A stretch of 46,880 nucleotides of DNA from NCBI GenBank assembly GCA_050313895.1, contig JBNPMI010000013.1, one strand, 5' to 3'. The notes below the pieces were generated by a model. It was given only the letters and a program-made list of their open reading frames with translations. It made no database searches and was not told where the DNA came from. Numbering within the stretch: position 1 is the first letter of the stretch; each line of letters starts with the position of its first letter. The position numbers and the translations under genes are program-made. Source of the DNA: JALFST01 sp022779285 (GTDB taxonomy: Bacteria > Bacillota > Clostridia > Tissierellales > Peptoniphilaceae). Positions 16,837 to 25,159 of the stretch are shown piece by piece.

Positions 16837-18382
16837 ACTGCTGCTCCCCGTCTCTGTCTTCTTTTCGTTCAAGAAAAGAAAGGTATTGCTGATATTTGCG
16901 GAGCATCATGTTCTTGGCATATTGCTCCATGTAGAGATAGTCTGGTTCTCCATTAGCGTTTACAGGAATCTGTAGCTTTTGGCGGAGCATTCGCTGTTCA
17001 TTAAATTTGTAACCATAACTATATTTTGTGTGCTGTTTTAGAATTATAGCCTTAAAGAAGAGCAACACATACGCATTGTCTTCGTGATGAAGCAAATGAA
17101 GTCTTTTTACGTCATCAGTAAAGAGACAAGCATAAGGATGATAAAAAGCAATACATGGTGCACCGTTATAATTAACACCCAATACATTCTTATCTTTTGA
17201 GGCGTTATCATTACCAACAAATCCTGTAATGCCATTGCCGTTATCCGTAGCTCCAATGAATGGGGTATATCCGGTAGTTTTATCAGCATTTGTCAGGCGT
17301 TTACCAGGAGAAACAGAAAACAGTTCATTGATAGAATAGGGTCTCCAATCCAGATCTTGCAAACTCGGTATCTCTTTATACTCCAACTTGGCGAGGCGTT
17401 TTGCCAGGAATTGTCTATATCCTAAAATGTTATTGACAGTACTTGTAATCATATCTTCCGTTAAGCAACGGCTGTCCGTTCTCGGATAGGTAATCAGTTT
17501 CTTTTCGTAAAGGCTTTGAGCGTAGTCAAGTGTTTGCTTGGCTGAATATCCGAAATGCTTATTACACTCTCTTTGAAGTGTGGTTAGGTCAAAGAGAAGG
17601 TCGGGTTTTGTGATTTTCTCTTTCTCTATGACATCGGTTATTTCAATTGTTTCTCCGACAAGATTTTTAAGCTGTTCGGCAATTTCAAATTGATCAATTC
17701 TGTCAGTGGATAAGGTGAAACCGTCAAAGGCTAACTCTACCGAATAGTATTTTTCTTTCTTAAAATGAGCTATTTCATCGTCTCTTGTTACAATCATGGA
17801 TAAGGTAGGGGTCTGCACTCTGCCGACAGAATAATTTTGCTTATATAGGCAAGAATAGAGTCTGCTGATATTCATTCCGACAAGCCAGTCCGCAATGGCT
17901 CTTGCCTGTGCCGATTCAAAAAGATTATCGTAAGCCTTTCCGTCTTTTAAGTTATCAAAGCCCTCTCTTATGGCACTGTCTTCCATAGAGGAAATCCAAA
18001 GACGCTGCATTTTCTTTTTACATTTAGCCTCGTTATATACGAGCCTAAAAATTCTTTCTCCCTCACGATCCGCATCGCAAGCATTGACTACGGTGTCAAT
18101 TTCTTTGTCGTTCATCAGCTTTTTAAGGGTAGTAAACTGTTTCTTCGTGGACTTTAATACCTCGTACTTGTATTCGTTCGGAATGATAGGCAAGTCCGCT
18201 ATGTTCCACTTTGCGTATTTCTCATCATAGCTATCCGGATTTGCCATTTGAATTAAGTGTCCGACGCACCACGATACTTTGTAGCCGTTTCCCTCGTAAT
18301 ATCCGTCTTTTTTATTCTTCACACCGATAACCTTTGCAATAGAAATGGCTACACTCGGTTTTTCTGCAATAACTAATTTCAT
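16829..18382 (-). CDS. Chimera: N-terminal half of topoisomerase III fused to C-terminal half of a type I HsdS
   Basis: 517 residues from the ATG at 18380-18382, 8 bases after AGGAGG. Residues 1 to about 335 are topoisomerase III (TopB) of the conjugative-element type: MKLVIAEKPSVA and DADREGERIF in the Toprim domain, SVGRVQTPTL, and the active-site Tyr in TYPRTDSR. The sequence then switches near LEYKEIPSLQDLDW to a type I restriction specificity subunit: INELFSVSPGKRLT, TPFIGATDNGNGITGF, and a C-terminal coiled-coil helix (YLYMEQYAKNMMLRKYQQYL). TopB lacks its C-terminal half and HsdS lacks its first target-recognition domain. The frame is open across the join, so the fusion may be translated. 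Most likely it is a deletion or recombination scar. Confidence 0.85.
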   Translation of the reverse strand: MKLVIAEKPSVAISIAKVIGVKNKKDGYYEGNGYKVSWCVGHLIQMANPDSYDEKYAKWNIADLPIIPNEYKYEVLKSTKKQFTTLKKLMNDKEIDTVVNACDADREGERIFRLVYNEAKCKKKMQRLWISSMEDSAIREGFDNLKDGKAYDNLFESAQARAIADWLVGMNISRLYSCLYKQNYSVGRVQTPTLSMIVTRDDEIAHFKKEKYYSVELAFDGFTLSTDRIDQFEIAEQLKNLVGETIEITDVIEKEKITKPDLLFDLTTLQRECNKHFGYSAKQTLDYAQSLYEKKLITYPRTDSRCLTEDMITSTVNNILGYRQFLAKRLAKLEYKEIPSLQDLDWRPYSINELFSVSPGKRLTNADKTTGYTPFIGATDNGNGITGFVGNDNASKDKNVLGVNYNGAPCIAFYHPYACLFTDDVKRLHLLHHEDNAYVLLFFKAIILKQHTKYSYGYKFNEQRMLRQKLQIPVNANGEPDYLYMEQYAKNMMLRKYQQYLSFLERKEDRDGEQQYE

Positions 18383-18444
18383 ATATATTTCTCCTCCTGT
18401 TTTCAATAAAAAAGAGCGAAAGATTTTACTCTCCCGCCCTTCAT

Positions 18445-18476
18445 TTTGCACCAAATATTATATTGTTTTTGGTGCA
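18445..18476. promoter_or_regulatory. Second copy of the AbiE operator-like repeat
   Basis: TTTGCACCAAATATTATAT, then a 5-base difference, then TTGGTGCA. Its first 19 bases are identical to the copy upstream of the AbiEi-like gene. Read on the minus strand it contains TATAAT and precedes the TopB::HsdS gene, so it may bring that gene under AbiEi control. Confidence 0.6.
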
Positions 18477-19478
18477 TTATTTGATTCTGTGTATTTCTTT
18501 TTCAAGTTCAAGCACTGAATTCATCAGTTCTTCAAAGCTCGGATATTCGCCAAAGAACATCTCCGTCATATTTGTATAATCTTCTCTAATTTCCTTTAGG
18601 CGATACTCATCAGGCATTAGTCTGATTGCTGCAATCGTAGCTTCTTCGTATTTTGCCCATTTCCTCGGATAGAACTTCTGCTTAAACTGAACAACCTTTT
18701 CGAGAAGCTCGAAGCTCTTAAAGGCTCTCTCTTTATACTGTGAATTTGCAATGCAAACTAAATCATAATAGTGTCTTGCATATCTTTTAGGTATTGCAAG
18801 CTCTTCAGGTCTGTTTGCTTCATGATACAGTATAGTCGCTTTCTCCCAAAAAGTTCTTTCGGGAAGAACGGTTCTAACTTCTATAAAATCTCCATCAAAA
18901 AGCATAGGATATATTTTTTGTATATCAGGTAAAATAGGAACCGCTTCCGATGGTGTCCATGCTGCAAGTGTCCCAATCTCAAGCCTTACCGTCTGTGTTA
19001 CATACGAAGACTTAAATGCTTTCGGATATTCAAAAAGAACAGTCTGAGAATCGTTTTCATCTATACTTACATCAAACTCCTCATTGAGCATCTTTCTGAA
19101 ATCACTTTCTAACTGAGGAACAAATTCATTTTTGAGAAAGTCTTCTGTCTTTTGATTGGACTCTTTATTAAATTTATCCTGCTTCGTATTGGAGCGTTCT
19201 TGCCACGGTTCATCAAAGCTATATCCAATAACTCTCCAGTCAAGGATTAAATCAATATCTTCGGAAAACCTTTGAATTAAATGAAAGCATTTTGAAAGAC
19301 TTGTACCACCTTTAAAGGTAAAAGCATCTTTCCATTTGCACTTTGAGAAGAGATAATTCAGCACAAAGCATACCCAATAATCTTTTTCAAGAATTACCTC
19401 ATTTATACCGATTTTCAAAGAAGCATTTTTGATGACTTGCTCCAACTCATTTTTTGAAATTTTCTTGTACTCAAACAT
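18477..19478 (-). CDS. abiEii: AbiEii-type nucleotidyltransferase toxin
   Basis: 333 residues. The AbiEii/AbiGii motifs are present in order: EKDYW (31-35), FKGGTSLSK (55-63, the nucleotidyltransferase GG(T/S)..SK signature), RFSEDIDL (70-77, the metal-binding Asp residues), and a C-terminal RHYYDL. In type IV toxin-antitoxin AbiE systems this protein is the toxin, a GTP-dependent nucleotidyltransferase that arrests growth and gives phage abortive infection. The start lies 2 bases after the stop of the AbiEi-like gene, so the two are cotranscribed. The gene looks complete. Confidence 0.9.
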   Translation of the reverse strand: MFEYKKISKNELEQVIKNASLKIGINEVILEKDYWVCFVLNYLFSKCKWKDAFTFKGGTSLSKCFHLIQRFSEDIDLILDWRVIGYSFDEPWQERSNTKQDKFNKESNQKTEDFLKNEFVPQLESDFRKMLNEEFDVSIDENDSQTVLFEYPKAFKSSYVTQTVRLEIGTLAAWTPSEAVPILPDIQKIYPMLFDGDFIEVRTVLPERTFWEKATILYHEANRPEELAIPKRYARHYYDLVCIANSQYKERAFKSFELLEKVVQFKQKFYPRKWAKYEEATIAAIRLMPDEYRLKEIREDYTNMTEMFFGEYPSFEELMNSVLELEKEIHRIK

Positions 19479-19480
19479 AT

Positions 19481-20080
19481 CTACGCCTCACAAATTTTCT
19501 TAATCACACCATACACCCAAGCACTTGTGGTTTTACTGTCCGCAAGTAGTTCCGACTTTTCTTTGTCGGATAATTTTTCCCTTAGATAATCGATTTGCTC
19601 TGAAGTGATCTTGTCTTTTCCGATTGCCTTAATTGACTGTATCACCATTGCAGTAAGTGTTGACATTTTAGAAATATCTCCATTATTTCTACGCTTGAAT
19701 TCGATTGTTGCATTCCCAAAACTGAAACTGACATATCTTCCGTCTGAGATATATGTCCACTTTGCCGGTACTTGCGTAGACAAGCCTAATAAATTTAGAG
19801 CCGTATTGCCTGATGGAGCAATCGTCCAGTTATATTTTCTGGCAATGGCATTAGCAACTTCATTCACGGATGGTGCTTCATACTCTCCGATCAGTTCTAT
19901 ATATTTCGGCTTATAGTAGATGCCTTTCATAATGCGGATAATCTCTTTATCTTCTACCAGACGATTTAATGTACTGCGAACCGTTTCATATCCTGCAATA
20001 TCAAAAAAATCATTGGCAATGAAAACCTGATTAGATTCAAAACTTTCTATCCTATCCAGTATTTTCTGCTTATAATTCAT
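19481..20080 (-). CDS. abiEi: AbiEi-like antitoxin/transcriptional regulator (DUF6088 type)
   Basis: 199 residues. The N-terminal winged helix (about 1-60: YKQKILDRIESF, then AGYETVRSTLNRLVEDKEI) is followed by GIYYKPKY and a conserved APSGNTALNLLGLSTQVP block, seen in AbiEi/DUF6088 antitoxins. It should repress its own operon and counteract the AbiEii toxin. AGGAGG lies close upstream. A promoter with an overlapping 12-bp inverted repeat sits directly upstream, as expected for negative autoregulation. Confidence 0.85.
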   Translation of the reverse strand: MNYKQKILDRIESFESNQVFIANDFFDIAGYETVRSTLNRLVEDKEIIRIMKGIYYKPKYIELIGEYEAPSVNEVANAIARKYNWTIAPSGNTALNLLGLSTQVPAKWTYISDGRYVSFSFGNATIEFKRRNNGDISKMSTLTAMVIQSIKAIGKDKITSEQIDYLREKLSDKEKSELLADSKTTSAWVYGVIKKICEA

Positions 20081-20096
20081 CTGCTATGCCACCTCC

Positions 20097-20137
20097 TTTG
20101 CACCAAATATTATATAAGATTTGGTGCAAATAGCCAA
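20097..20137 (-). promoter_or_regulatory. AbiE promoter with overlapping inverted-repeat operator
   Basis: On the minus strand TTGGCT (20132-20137) and TATAAT (20109-20114) are 17 bases apart. The -10 element lies inside an inverted repeat at 20097-20130 with perfect 12-base arms (TTTGCACCAAAT and its complement). A repressor bound there would block the polymerase. Confidence 0.75.
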
Positions 20138-20477
20138 TGGTAGCAAATCTCACAACACTTTATACATTGTAAGGAAGTCAAACATTTATGACACAATCCC
20201 CTGATTGATAGTTTGCTGAAAAGCGGTTGGCTCTTAAAAATATTTCTGAAGAGTTTTGTCAATGGCCGTTCGAGCGAAGCGTGACGTGCAGTAAAACATA
20301 TGCAACACTATTCAGCAAAATAAAAGAGGTGCACTGATACAATGTGTTTATCCGCAAACCCATTGCATCAAGAGAAGCACCTCTTTTTCAATAGCGTCAC
20401 ACAAGTCTTATCACATTACAATCAATCCTGATCCTTTATTAGAATCCGAGCTGAGACACATAATCATTTCCGGTTCT
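20138..20477. repeat. Insertion-element-like remnant with hairpin and dispersed repeat
   Basis: No gene. A GGCTCTT at 20229 resembles an ISL3-type terminal sequence. The segment 20293-20345 is about 80% alike to 37983-38034. A hairpin with 11-bp arms (20322-20332 and 20377-20387, AAAAGAGGTGC and its complement) follows. A 29-codon frame from about 20342 has no recognisable motif. Probably the residue of a decayed element. Confidence 0.45.
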
Positions 20478-21725
20478 TTATATATTTCTTTCTTTCGAAC
20501 CCTTTCCCTTTGCAATAATTTCCCCATTTATTTTAAATTCTTTGACGATTCCGCCATCAACATGAAAACTTACAACTTCATCTCCATTTGTCTCAATATT
20601 GTCTCCGACAATTAATTGATCTATTACTGCACCTTCCAATACGCTTATGCCATCTGCTTTTAAAGTTTTTATAACTCCTTTTACAAGCGTTTCTCCTTCT
20701 CCGCCAAATGTTTCAACTGATTTAGTGATCGTGATCTTTCCTACCGGTTTTGAAAATTGCATGCCAATAGAGCCATCTCCCACAGTTTTAATTGAATAAA
20801 ATGTGGCCTCATTGATAGTTCCGTCATATTGGTTAAAGCCTCTGGCCCCTTGCCCATATGTCTCAATAGGACTGTTTGAAACAAATTTTTTGACCGTTCC
20901 AAAGTTAACGAATCCGATGCCGCTTGACCCGTAACTAATTACTTTTTCATTTGTAGTCCAGTCATCTACAACGCCCCATACATCAAGGACCATATCATTG
21001 TTTCCGTATGTTTTCACAACGCCATTTGAAACGATCTTTTTTGCATGAGCGCCGTAAACAATGAATATTCCGCCTGTGATTAAATTAGGTTGACCTGTCG
21101 GAATCATGCCATTTGAATAGATCTCTTTTGTTTCCAGTTCATTGAGTGTGACTTTTCCGCCTTCATCATTAAATCCTGAGATGAAGACGCCACTTCCAAA
21201 GACAGGTGCAACTTCCCTACCTATTTTGAGTCCCTTAACGGTTGCTGTTATTTCACTATCTTGAGATGGATTATAATTATAAACGGTAAGCGCCCCTTGG
21301 TAGACAATTACGCCGTATTTCATGGGGCGTTCTGTTAATTCTCTTGCATCAGCCGCGACGATATCGAGATTTTCAATATTTAAATTTAAGAATTTATTGT
21401 TTCCTCTCGTTAGAATTTGAACTACCCCTGTAACCGTCAGATCTTTTAAATATATATCTTTCAGATCTTCAAGATTTGAATTTATAAAAATAGCTCTTTT
21501 GTTATGTGAAGTCTGAATTGCAAGATTTTTTACCTCATTATCTCCTTCAAGACCAATCCCTTCGCCATTCATAAAACTTATGAGCACATTTTTATCTTGC
21601 CCGACAAGCTTTTTCCCCTTTTTTAATATGATTGAGTTTGGAATTGTAAATGAATTGGAAATTTCAATGAAATTATCGTTTGAATTTAAGGCCTTTTGTA
21701 ATTCTTCATAGTTTTTTACTTTCAT
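20478..21725 (-). CDS. Cytoplasmic right-handed beta-helix-like repeat protein
   Basis: 415 residues from the ATG at 21723-21725, which has AGGAG 7 bases upstream. The N-terminus (MKVKNYEELQKALNS, then FTIPNSIILKKGKKLVG) has the layout of pectate-lyase-superfamily beta-helices. The rest consists of short turns of about 30-40 residues rich in Gly, Asn, Val and Ile. Recurring elements are SNG..KTYG, SNS.IETYGQGARGF, VETFGGEGE and IETNGDE. There is no signal peptide or membrane segment and no obvious catalytic site. It begins 10 bases after the stop of a GNAT-family gene. Function unknown; a scaffold or ligand-binding role is possible. Confidence 0.7.
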   Translation of the reverse strand: MKVKNYEELQKALNSNDNFIEISNSFTIPNSIILKKGKKLVGQDKNVLISFMNGEGIGLEGDNEVKNLAIQTSHNKRAIFINSNLEDLKDIYLKDLTVTGVVQILTRGNNKFLNLNIENLDIVAADARELTERPMKYGVIVYQGALTVYNYNPSQDSEITATVKGLKIGREVAPVFGSGVFISGFNDEGGKVTLNELETKEIYSNGMIPTGQPNLITGGIFIVYGAHAKKIVSNGVVKTYGNNDMVLDVWGVVDDWTTNEKVISYGSSGIGFVNFGTVKKFVSNSPIETYGQGARGFNQYDGTINEATFYSIKTVGDGSIGMQFSKPVGKITITKSVETFGGEGETLVKGVIKTLKADGISVLEGAVIDQLIVGDNIETNGDEVVSFHVDGGIVKEFKINGEIIAKGKGSKERNI

Positions 21726-21735
21726 AATCTGACTC

Positions 21736-22014
21736 CTATCGCAAAAGCACGTCGCCATATTCAGGGTGTTTTGCAAACTCTTTTTTTGCGTATGGGCATA
21801 AAGGAACGATTTTTACATTTGCTTCTCTCGCATTTTCAATGATTTTTTCTACAAGCTTTGAGGCATATCCATTGCCTCTTAAAGCATCGTTCACATAAGT
21901 GTGATCTATAATCCATGTCGTTTCAGAAGCTGAAAACGTGGATTCTCCAACAAGCTTATTATTTTCATCATAAAGAGCTGCTCTATTCATGCTTCTTTCA
22001 AATTCTACTCTCAT
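21736..22014 (-). CDS. Small GNAT-family N-acetyltransferase (YjdJ-like)
   Basis: 92 residues, matching the short YjdJ/Gcn5-related family. The acetyl-CoA binding region is RGNGYASKLVEKIIENAR, and the C-terminal signature is KIVPLCPYAKKEFAKHPEY. A purine-rich AAAGAATGAGAG region precedes the start. It should transfer an acetyl group from acetyl-CoA to an unidentified amine in the cytoplasm. Close linkage to the beta-helix gene suggests the two work together, perhaps with the repeat protein as substrate. Confidence 0.85.
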   Translation of the reverse strand: MRVEFERSMNRAALYDENNKLVGESTFSASETTWIIDHTYVNDALRGNGYASKLVEKIIENAREANVKIVPLCPYAKKEFAKHPEYGDVLLR

Positions 22015-22469
22015 TCTTTCTCCTTACTATATAAAACCGCCTTTGGTAGGAAATTGTAAAATCCTTCATTTATGGGTACATCGGAAAACCTTCTGCTGAG
22101 TCAGCAGGATTTATACTGTCCAATGAGTCAAGCATCAAAGTCAGATCAAAATCCTTTACAGTTTCATGATCAAAACTCTTCCTAAATTTTCCCCGCACCC
22201 TCCTTCATTCTAAGACCCCGGACTTTTTCTTACTTTTCTCTCCATCAATGCTTCCAACTTTAGAAGTCAAATAAATATAAAAAATAGACAAAATGCTACA
22301 TTGATTTCCATAGCCTATATCTATCAATAGAGGCACTAAAGACTGTACCCAACTTTTTGAAATCTACCGTCCTATGGATCTCTCGATACGGTGTCTATTA
22401 TATTTTTTATTGCAGACGTTAAGAAGTATCAATGTCACTTGATTACTTGCTTCAAAGCATTGAAAAGGC
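22015..22469. other. Gene-poor region with a possible 3' gene fragment
   Basis: On the minus strand 22070-22198 is open for 42 codons from a GTG and reads like a protein C-terminus (FDLTLMLDSLDSINPADSAEG). It matches no family I know and may be a fragment. The remainder (22200-22469) shows no gene. Confidence 0.3.
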
Positions 22470-23090
22470 TTATTGAATCTTCTTTGTAGAAAGCTCTATG
22501 ATCTTCTGAACTTCATCGTCATTTTCCATAGTCTCCATAAACAGCCTTAAATTTGGATATTCTGTCCACGACTTAGGAGTCTTTGAAAGCCAACGACTTA
22601 AAATATAAGCATATGCATCAAGAACCGTCCTTTTATTTTTATAAATATGAGCTTTCCCTTCAAGCATATTGTCCAAAATCGTTGCAACAGCATTGATCTT
22701 TCTATATGCCGCTTTGATAACCTTCTCTAAATCCTGCTCATCCCGACTTGTTGTATATTCTTCCGGGCTAAACATTGGCCAAAAAGCCGGATGATAGTCT
22801 GAAGACAAAAATGCGGAAATCTGATGAAATAAAAATTCATCTTCGAGTCCTTCGTCCGGTCCCAAATCTTTTTCTTTATACTTGTTTGCAACATATAACA
22901 GTATTGCATCTGCTTGAGTTTTTATATTTCCATCTCCCGTATCAAGTGCAGGGACGGCTCCCGACGGATTGACTTTCTTGTATTCGGAAGAACCCAATTC
23001 AACTCTTTCCGTCTCAAAATCCGCTCCGGCCCAATGAAGCGCAATCCAAACTGATACCGCGCATGTGCCCGGTGCATAATAAAGCTTCAT
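22470..23090 (-). CDS. Glutathione S-transferase family protein
   Basis: 206 residues, full length for a bacterial GST. The thioredoxin-like N-domain is MKLYYAPGTCAVSVWIALHWAG, with the beta-class Cys10 and the cis-Pro region SGAVPALDTGD plus TQADAILLYVA. The helical C-domain follows (about 90-200). It probably conjugates or reduces electrophiles with glutathione or another low-molecular-weight thiol in the cytoplasm. A purine-rich AAGGAGG lies before the ATG. It stands alone between gene-poor stretches and could have been acquired, since GSTs are not universal in anaerobic Bacillota. Confidence 0.9.
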   Translation of the reverse strand: MKLYYAPGTCAVSVWIALHWAGADFETERVELGSSEYKKVNPSGAVPALDTGDGNIKTQADAILLYVANKYKEKDLGPDEGLEDEFLFHQISAFLSSDYHPAFWPMFSPEEYTTSRDEQDLEKVIKAAYRKINAVATILDNMLEGKAHIYKNKRTVLDAYAYILSRWLSKTPKSWTEYPNLRLFMETMENDDEVQKIIELSTKKIQ

Positions 23091-23254
23091 AAAATTTCCT
23101 CCTTAAAAATTTGATTCTAAATTTACTTTTTATTTTATACCCAATTGCTTACAGAATATCCATTAAGAAACACTGTCCGCCTACTCCTGCAAGTCGATAA
23201 CACTATCCTTCCGTTTTAAAACAAGTAATTGTTACGAAACACTTTTACTCATCA

Positions 23255-23419
23255 ATGAAGGCGCTGTCATTGATACAACTCAACGATATCATTCGTGTTC
23301 TTGGCGGTGCACATGAACACATTGCGTTGGTTCAAACATTTCGCGAAAATAATATAGAGAAAGCAAAAGATCTTTTATTGGCCAATTATAAAATGAATTT
23401 GCACACTTGCATAAAATAG
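23255..23419 (+). pseudogene. Fragment of a second GntR/FCD regulator gene
   Basis: 23293-23379 matches 37771-37857 of the intact GntR/FCD regulator with 83 of 87 bases identical. Three of the four differences are synonymous and one is Ile to Val. The frame continues beyond the match to a TAG with a different C-terminus (LLLANYKMNLHTCIK). It reads ILGGAHEHIALVQTF and IEKAKDLLL, with the FCD metal-site His residues. No DNA-binding domain is nearby. It looks like the remains of a paralogue, or a divergent copy carried in by recombination. Confidence 0.8.
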
Positions 23420-23713
23420 GAAATCCGCAGCGAATCCCTGTGAAAATGGTTTTGTCAAACACAAACAGGGAGGATGCCATGGATTTCACCTGTTCTACCA
23501 TACAGTTTCTCTAAAAAGAGATCACCGGATTGATAAAAAGCTGCGAAACGGTCAAACTATCTCACATTTTTTACTGGAACCCTGAAGGACAGATTGTATA
23601 ATGAGATGAGACAATGATGTGGAATGTTTGAAAGCAAAAGAAAGGATGGATCTCCCTCGGAGGCGCTTTTCACAGACCGCCGCTGCAGGAAACCACTCCT
23701 GAGAGGGCTAAGC
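23420..23713. other. Short gene-free spacer before the Mga-type regulator
   Basis: No gene or clear terminator was seen. The region 23091-23254, upstream of the GntR fragment, is likewise empty. The sequence becomes GC-richer from about 23.64 kb, which may mark the junction of a block with different composition. Confidence 0.35.
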
Positions 23714-25159
23714 ATGCGTAAATTTCTGACCGACAACGAAAAACGCCAACTCACACTGGTCGAATATTTGGCTCACATTCAGCAATCGGTAACGGTAAAC
23801 GACGTGAAAAACGCCTGGCTGGTGACATCACGCTCCATTCACAATGACATTCGCGCCATTCGGGAGCGGCTGCCGGGCACTGCGATCCAGGTGCACGATG
23901 GCTGCATCGAGGCACACTTCGGCGAGAATTTTGACGGTGCAGACGTCTTTCGTCTATATTATCAAAAAAGTCTTGCCAAACAGGTCGTCATGCTCCTGTA
24001 TCATCAGGGATGCCTGCCCACGGACGAGGTTACAAGGCGGCTGCACGTCTCTGCGAGCACGCTCTATCGCACCATACGACAAATGAACGAAGTCATTCTT
24101 CCTCAGTACGGAGTGCAAATCGGGACTTCGCCCATGATGTATTTAGGAAAAGAAGACAATATCCGCGAATTTTTATTCACCGTCCTTCTTCAGATCATGG
24201 AACCAAAAGAATGGAAAACCGGTGGAAAATGGCCCGAACAACTCGCGAATGATCTCAAACGTCTGAAGAATCGGAAACAGCTCTGGCTATGGGATTATGC
24301 GCCGCTCGTATGCCAGATCAACTCCAAGAGAATGGGACAGGGGCACCATGTCGCAAAGGATCCGGCGGCGGATCATCTCTTTCCCTTCCCGGAGCTCACA
24401 CGACTGACCAAAAACACAGATATTGCTCCTTTCAACAGCTGGGAACAGAGGCTTGACGAATCGATCGAAACCGATCTCCTGCCGGCCCTTCAATCGCTCC
24501 ATGCTCGCTACGCCCTGCCCTTTCCGGTCGACGCGCGGTGTGCCATCCGCTTCCGGATGCGCCTTGCCGCCCGCGGCCTTACGAATTATGGCCTTCTGCA
24601 CACTCAGCACGAGGATTTTGGACTCGAAACGATGGTTTACGCCTCTGCTTTTTACACAGAAGCCATGAGTCTGCTCACTTCCTTTTGCCGGACCGCAGAC
24701 GTCCAGGATCCGCAGATGCCATCGCTTCTCTTTTACTGCCTCTATGGCGATGCCGGCGGCGCACCCGTAGATTGGCATGTTCTGCACCGCCCTGTCCGCG
24801 TGGCCATCTACGTCGAGAATCGCCCTCAAGCCGATCGTCTCAGAAGAGAACTTCTCTATTTTCTGCCCAACCTGGTGGAGATCGTTGCGCCGTCCACATC
24901 TGCCGACTTTATGATATACAGCGCCGCAGAAAAAATGACAACAATAAAGGCCGGCATCACCACACCGAAAGAGCGGCAGTTTCTCATCCGAGAAGCCTTG
25001 CCCTGCTTAGTAACGCTATCTTCCTTACGTAATGCCATCGTTGCATGCTTTCTGAAAATGAATGACATCGGTCTCTCCTTTGCCGAGTTCAATGCCATAC
25101 GAAAAAAAATGTGGCAGCCCTATCCACGTGGATTTACGCTGCCGCGCATTAACCGATAG
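23714..25159 (+). CDS. Mga/PRD-type HTH transcriptional regulator
   Basis: 481 residues from the ATG at 23714, with GAGAGGG upstream. A frame extension to 23624 lacks a good site. Two N-terminal helix-turn-helix domains are visible: residues about 8-60 (LTLVEYLAHIQQSVTVNDV, then SRSIHNDIRAIRERL) and about 95-150 (PTDEVTRRLHVSASTLYRTI). The middle is helical, and a C-terminal segment (VRVAIYVENRPQADRLRREL onward) could be an EIIB-like sensor without the phospho-Cys. This is the layout of Mga/AtxA-type regulators. It is convergent with the fec/asr unit, and its last 40 bases overlap the ABC ATPase gene. Target unknown. Confidence 0.75.
   Translation: MRKFLTDNEKRQLTLVEYLAHIQQSVTVNDVKNAWLVTSRSIHNDIRAIRERLPGTAIQVHDGCIEAHFGENFDGADVFRLYYQKSLAKQVVMLLYHQGCLPTDEVTRRLHVSASTLYRTIRQMNEVILPQYGVQIGTSPMMYLGKEDNIREFLFTVLLQIMEPKEWKTGGKWPEQLANDLKRLKNRKQLWLWDYAPLVCQINSKRMGQGHHVAKDPAADHLFPFPELTRLTKNTDIAPFNSWEQRLDESIETDLLPALQSLHARYALPFPVDARCAIRFRMRLAARGLTNYGLLHTQHEDFGLETMVYASAFYTEAMSLLTSFCRTADVQDPQMPSLLFYCLYGDAGGAPVDWHVLHRPVRVAIYVENRPQADRLRRELLYFLPNLVEIVAPSTSADFMIYSAAEKMTTIKAGITTPKERQFLIREALPCLVTLSSLRNAIVACFLKMNDIGLSFAEFNAIRKKMWQPYPRGFTLPRINR

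Noticed and set aside
20342..20431. 29-codon frame in the element remnant as a transposase start
   Set aside because: The related copy near 38.03 kb has a stop immediately after the corresponding ATG, and the peptide resembles no transposase I recognise.
24287..24829. Minus-strand open frame inside the Mga-type regulator gene
   Set aside because: It is an antisense shadow without a ribosome binding site or recognisable domain. The regulator frame has clear HTH domains.
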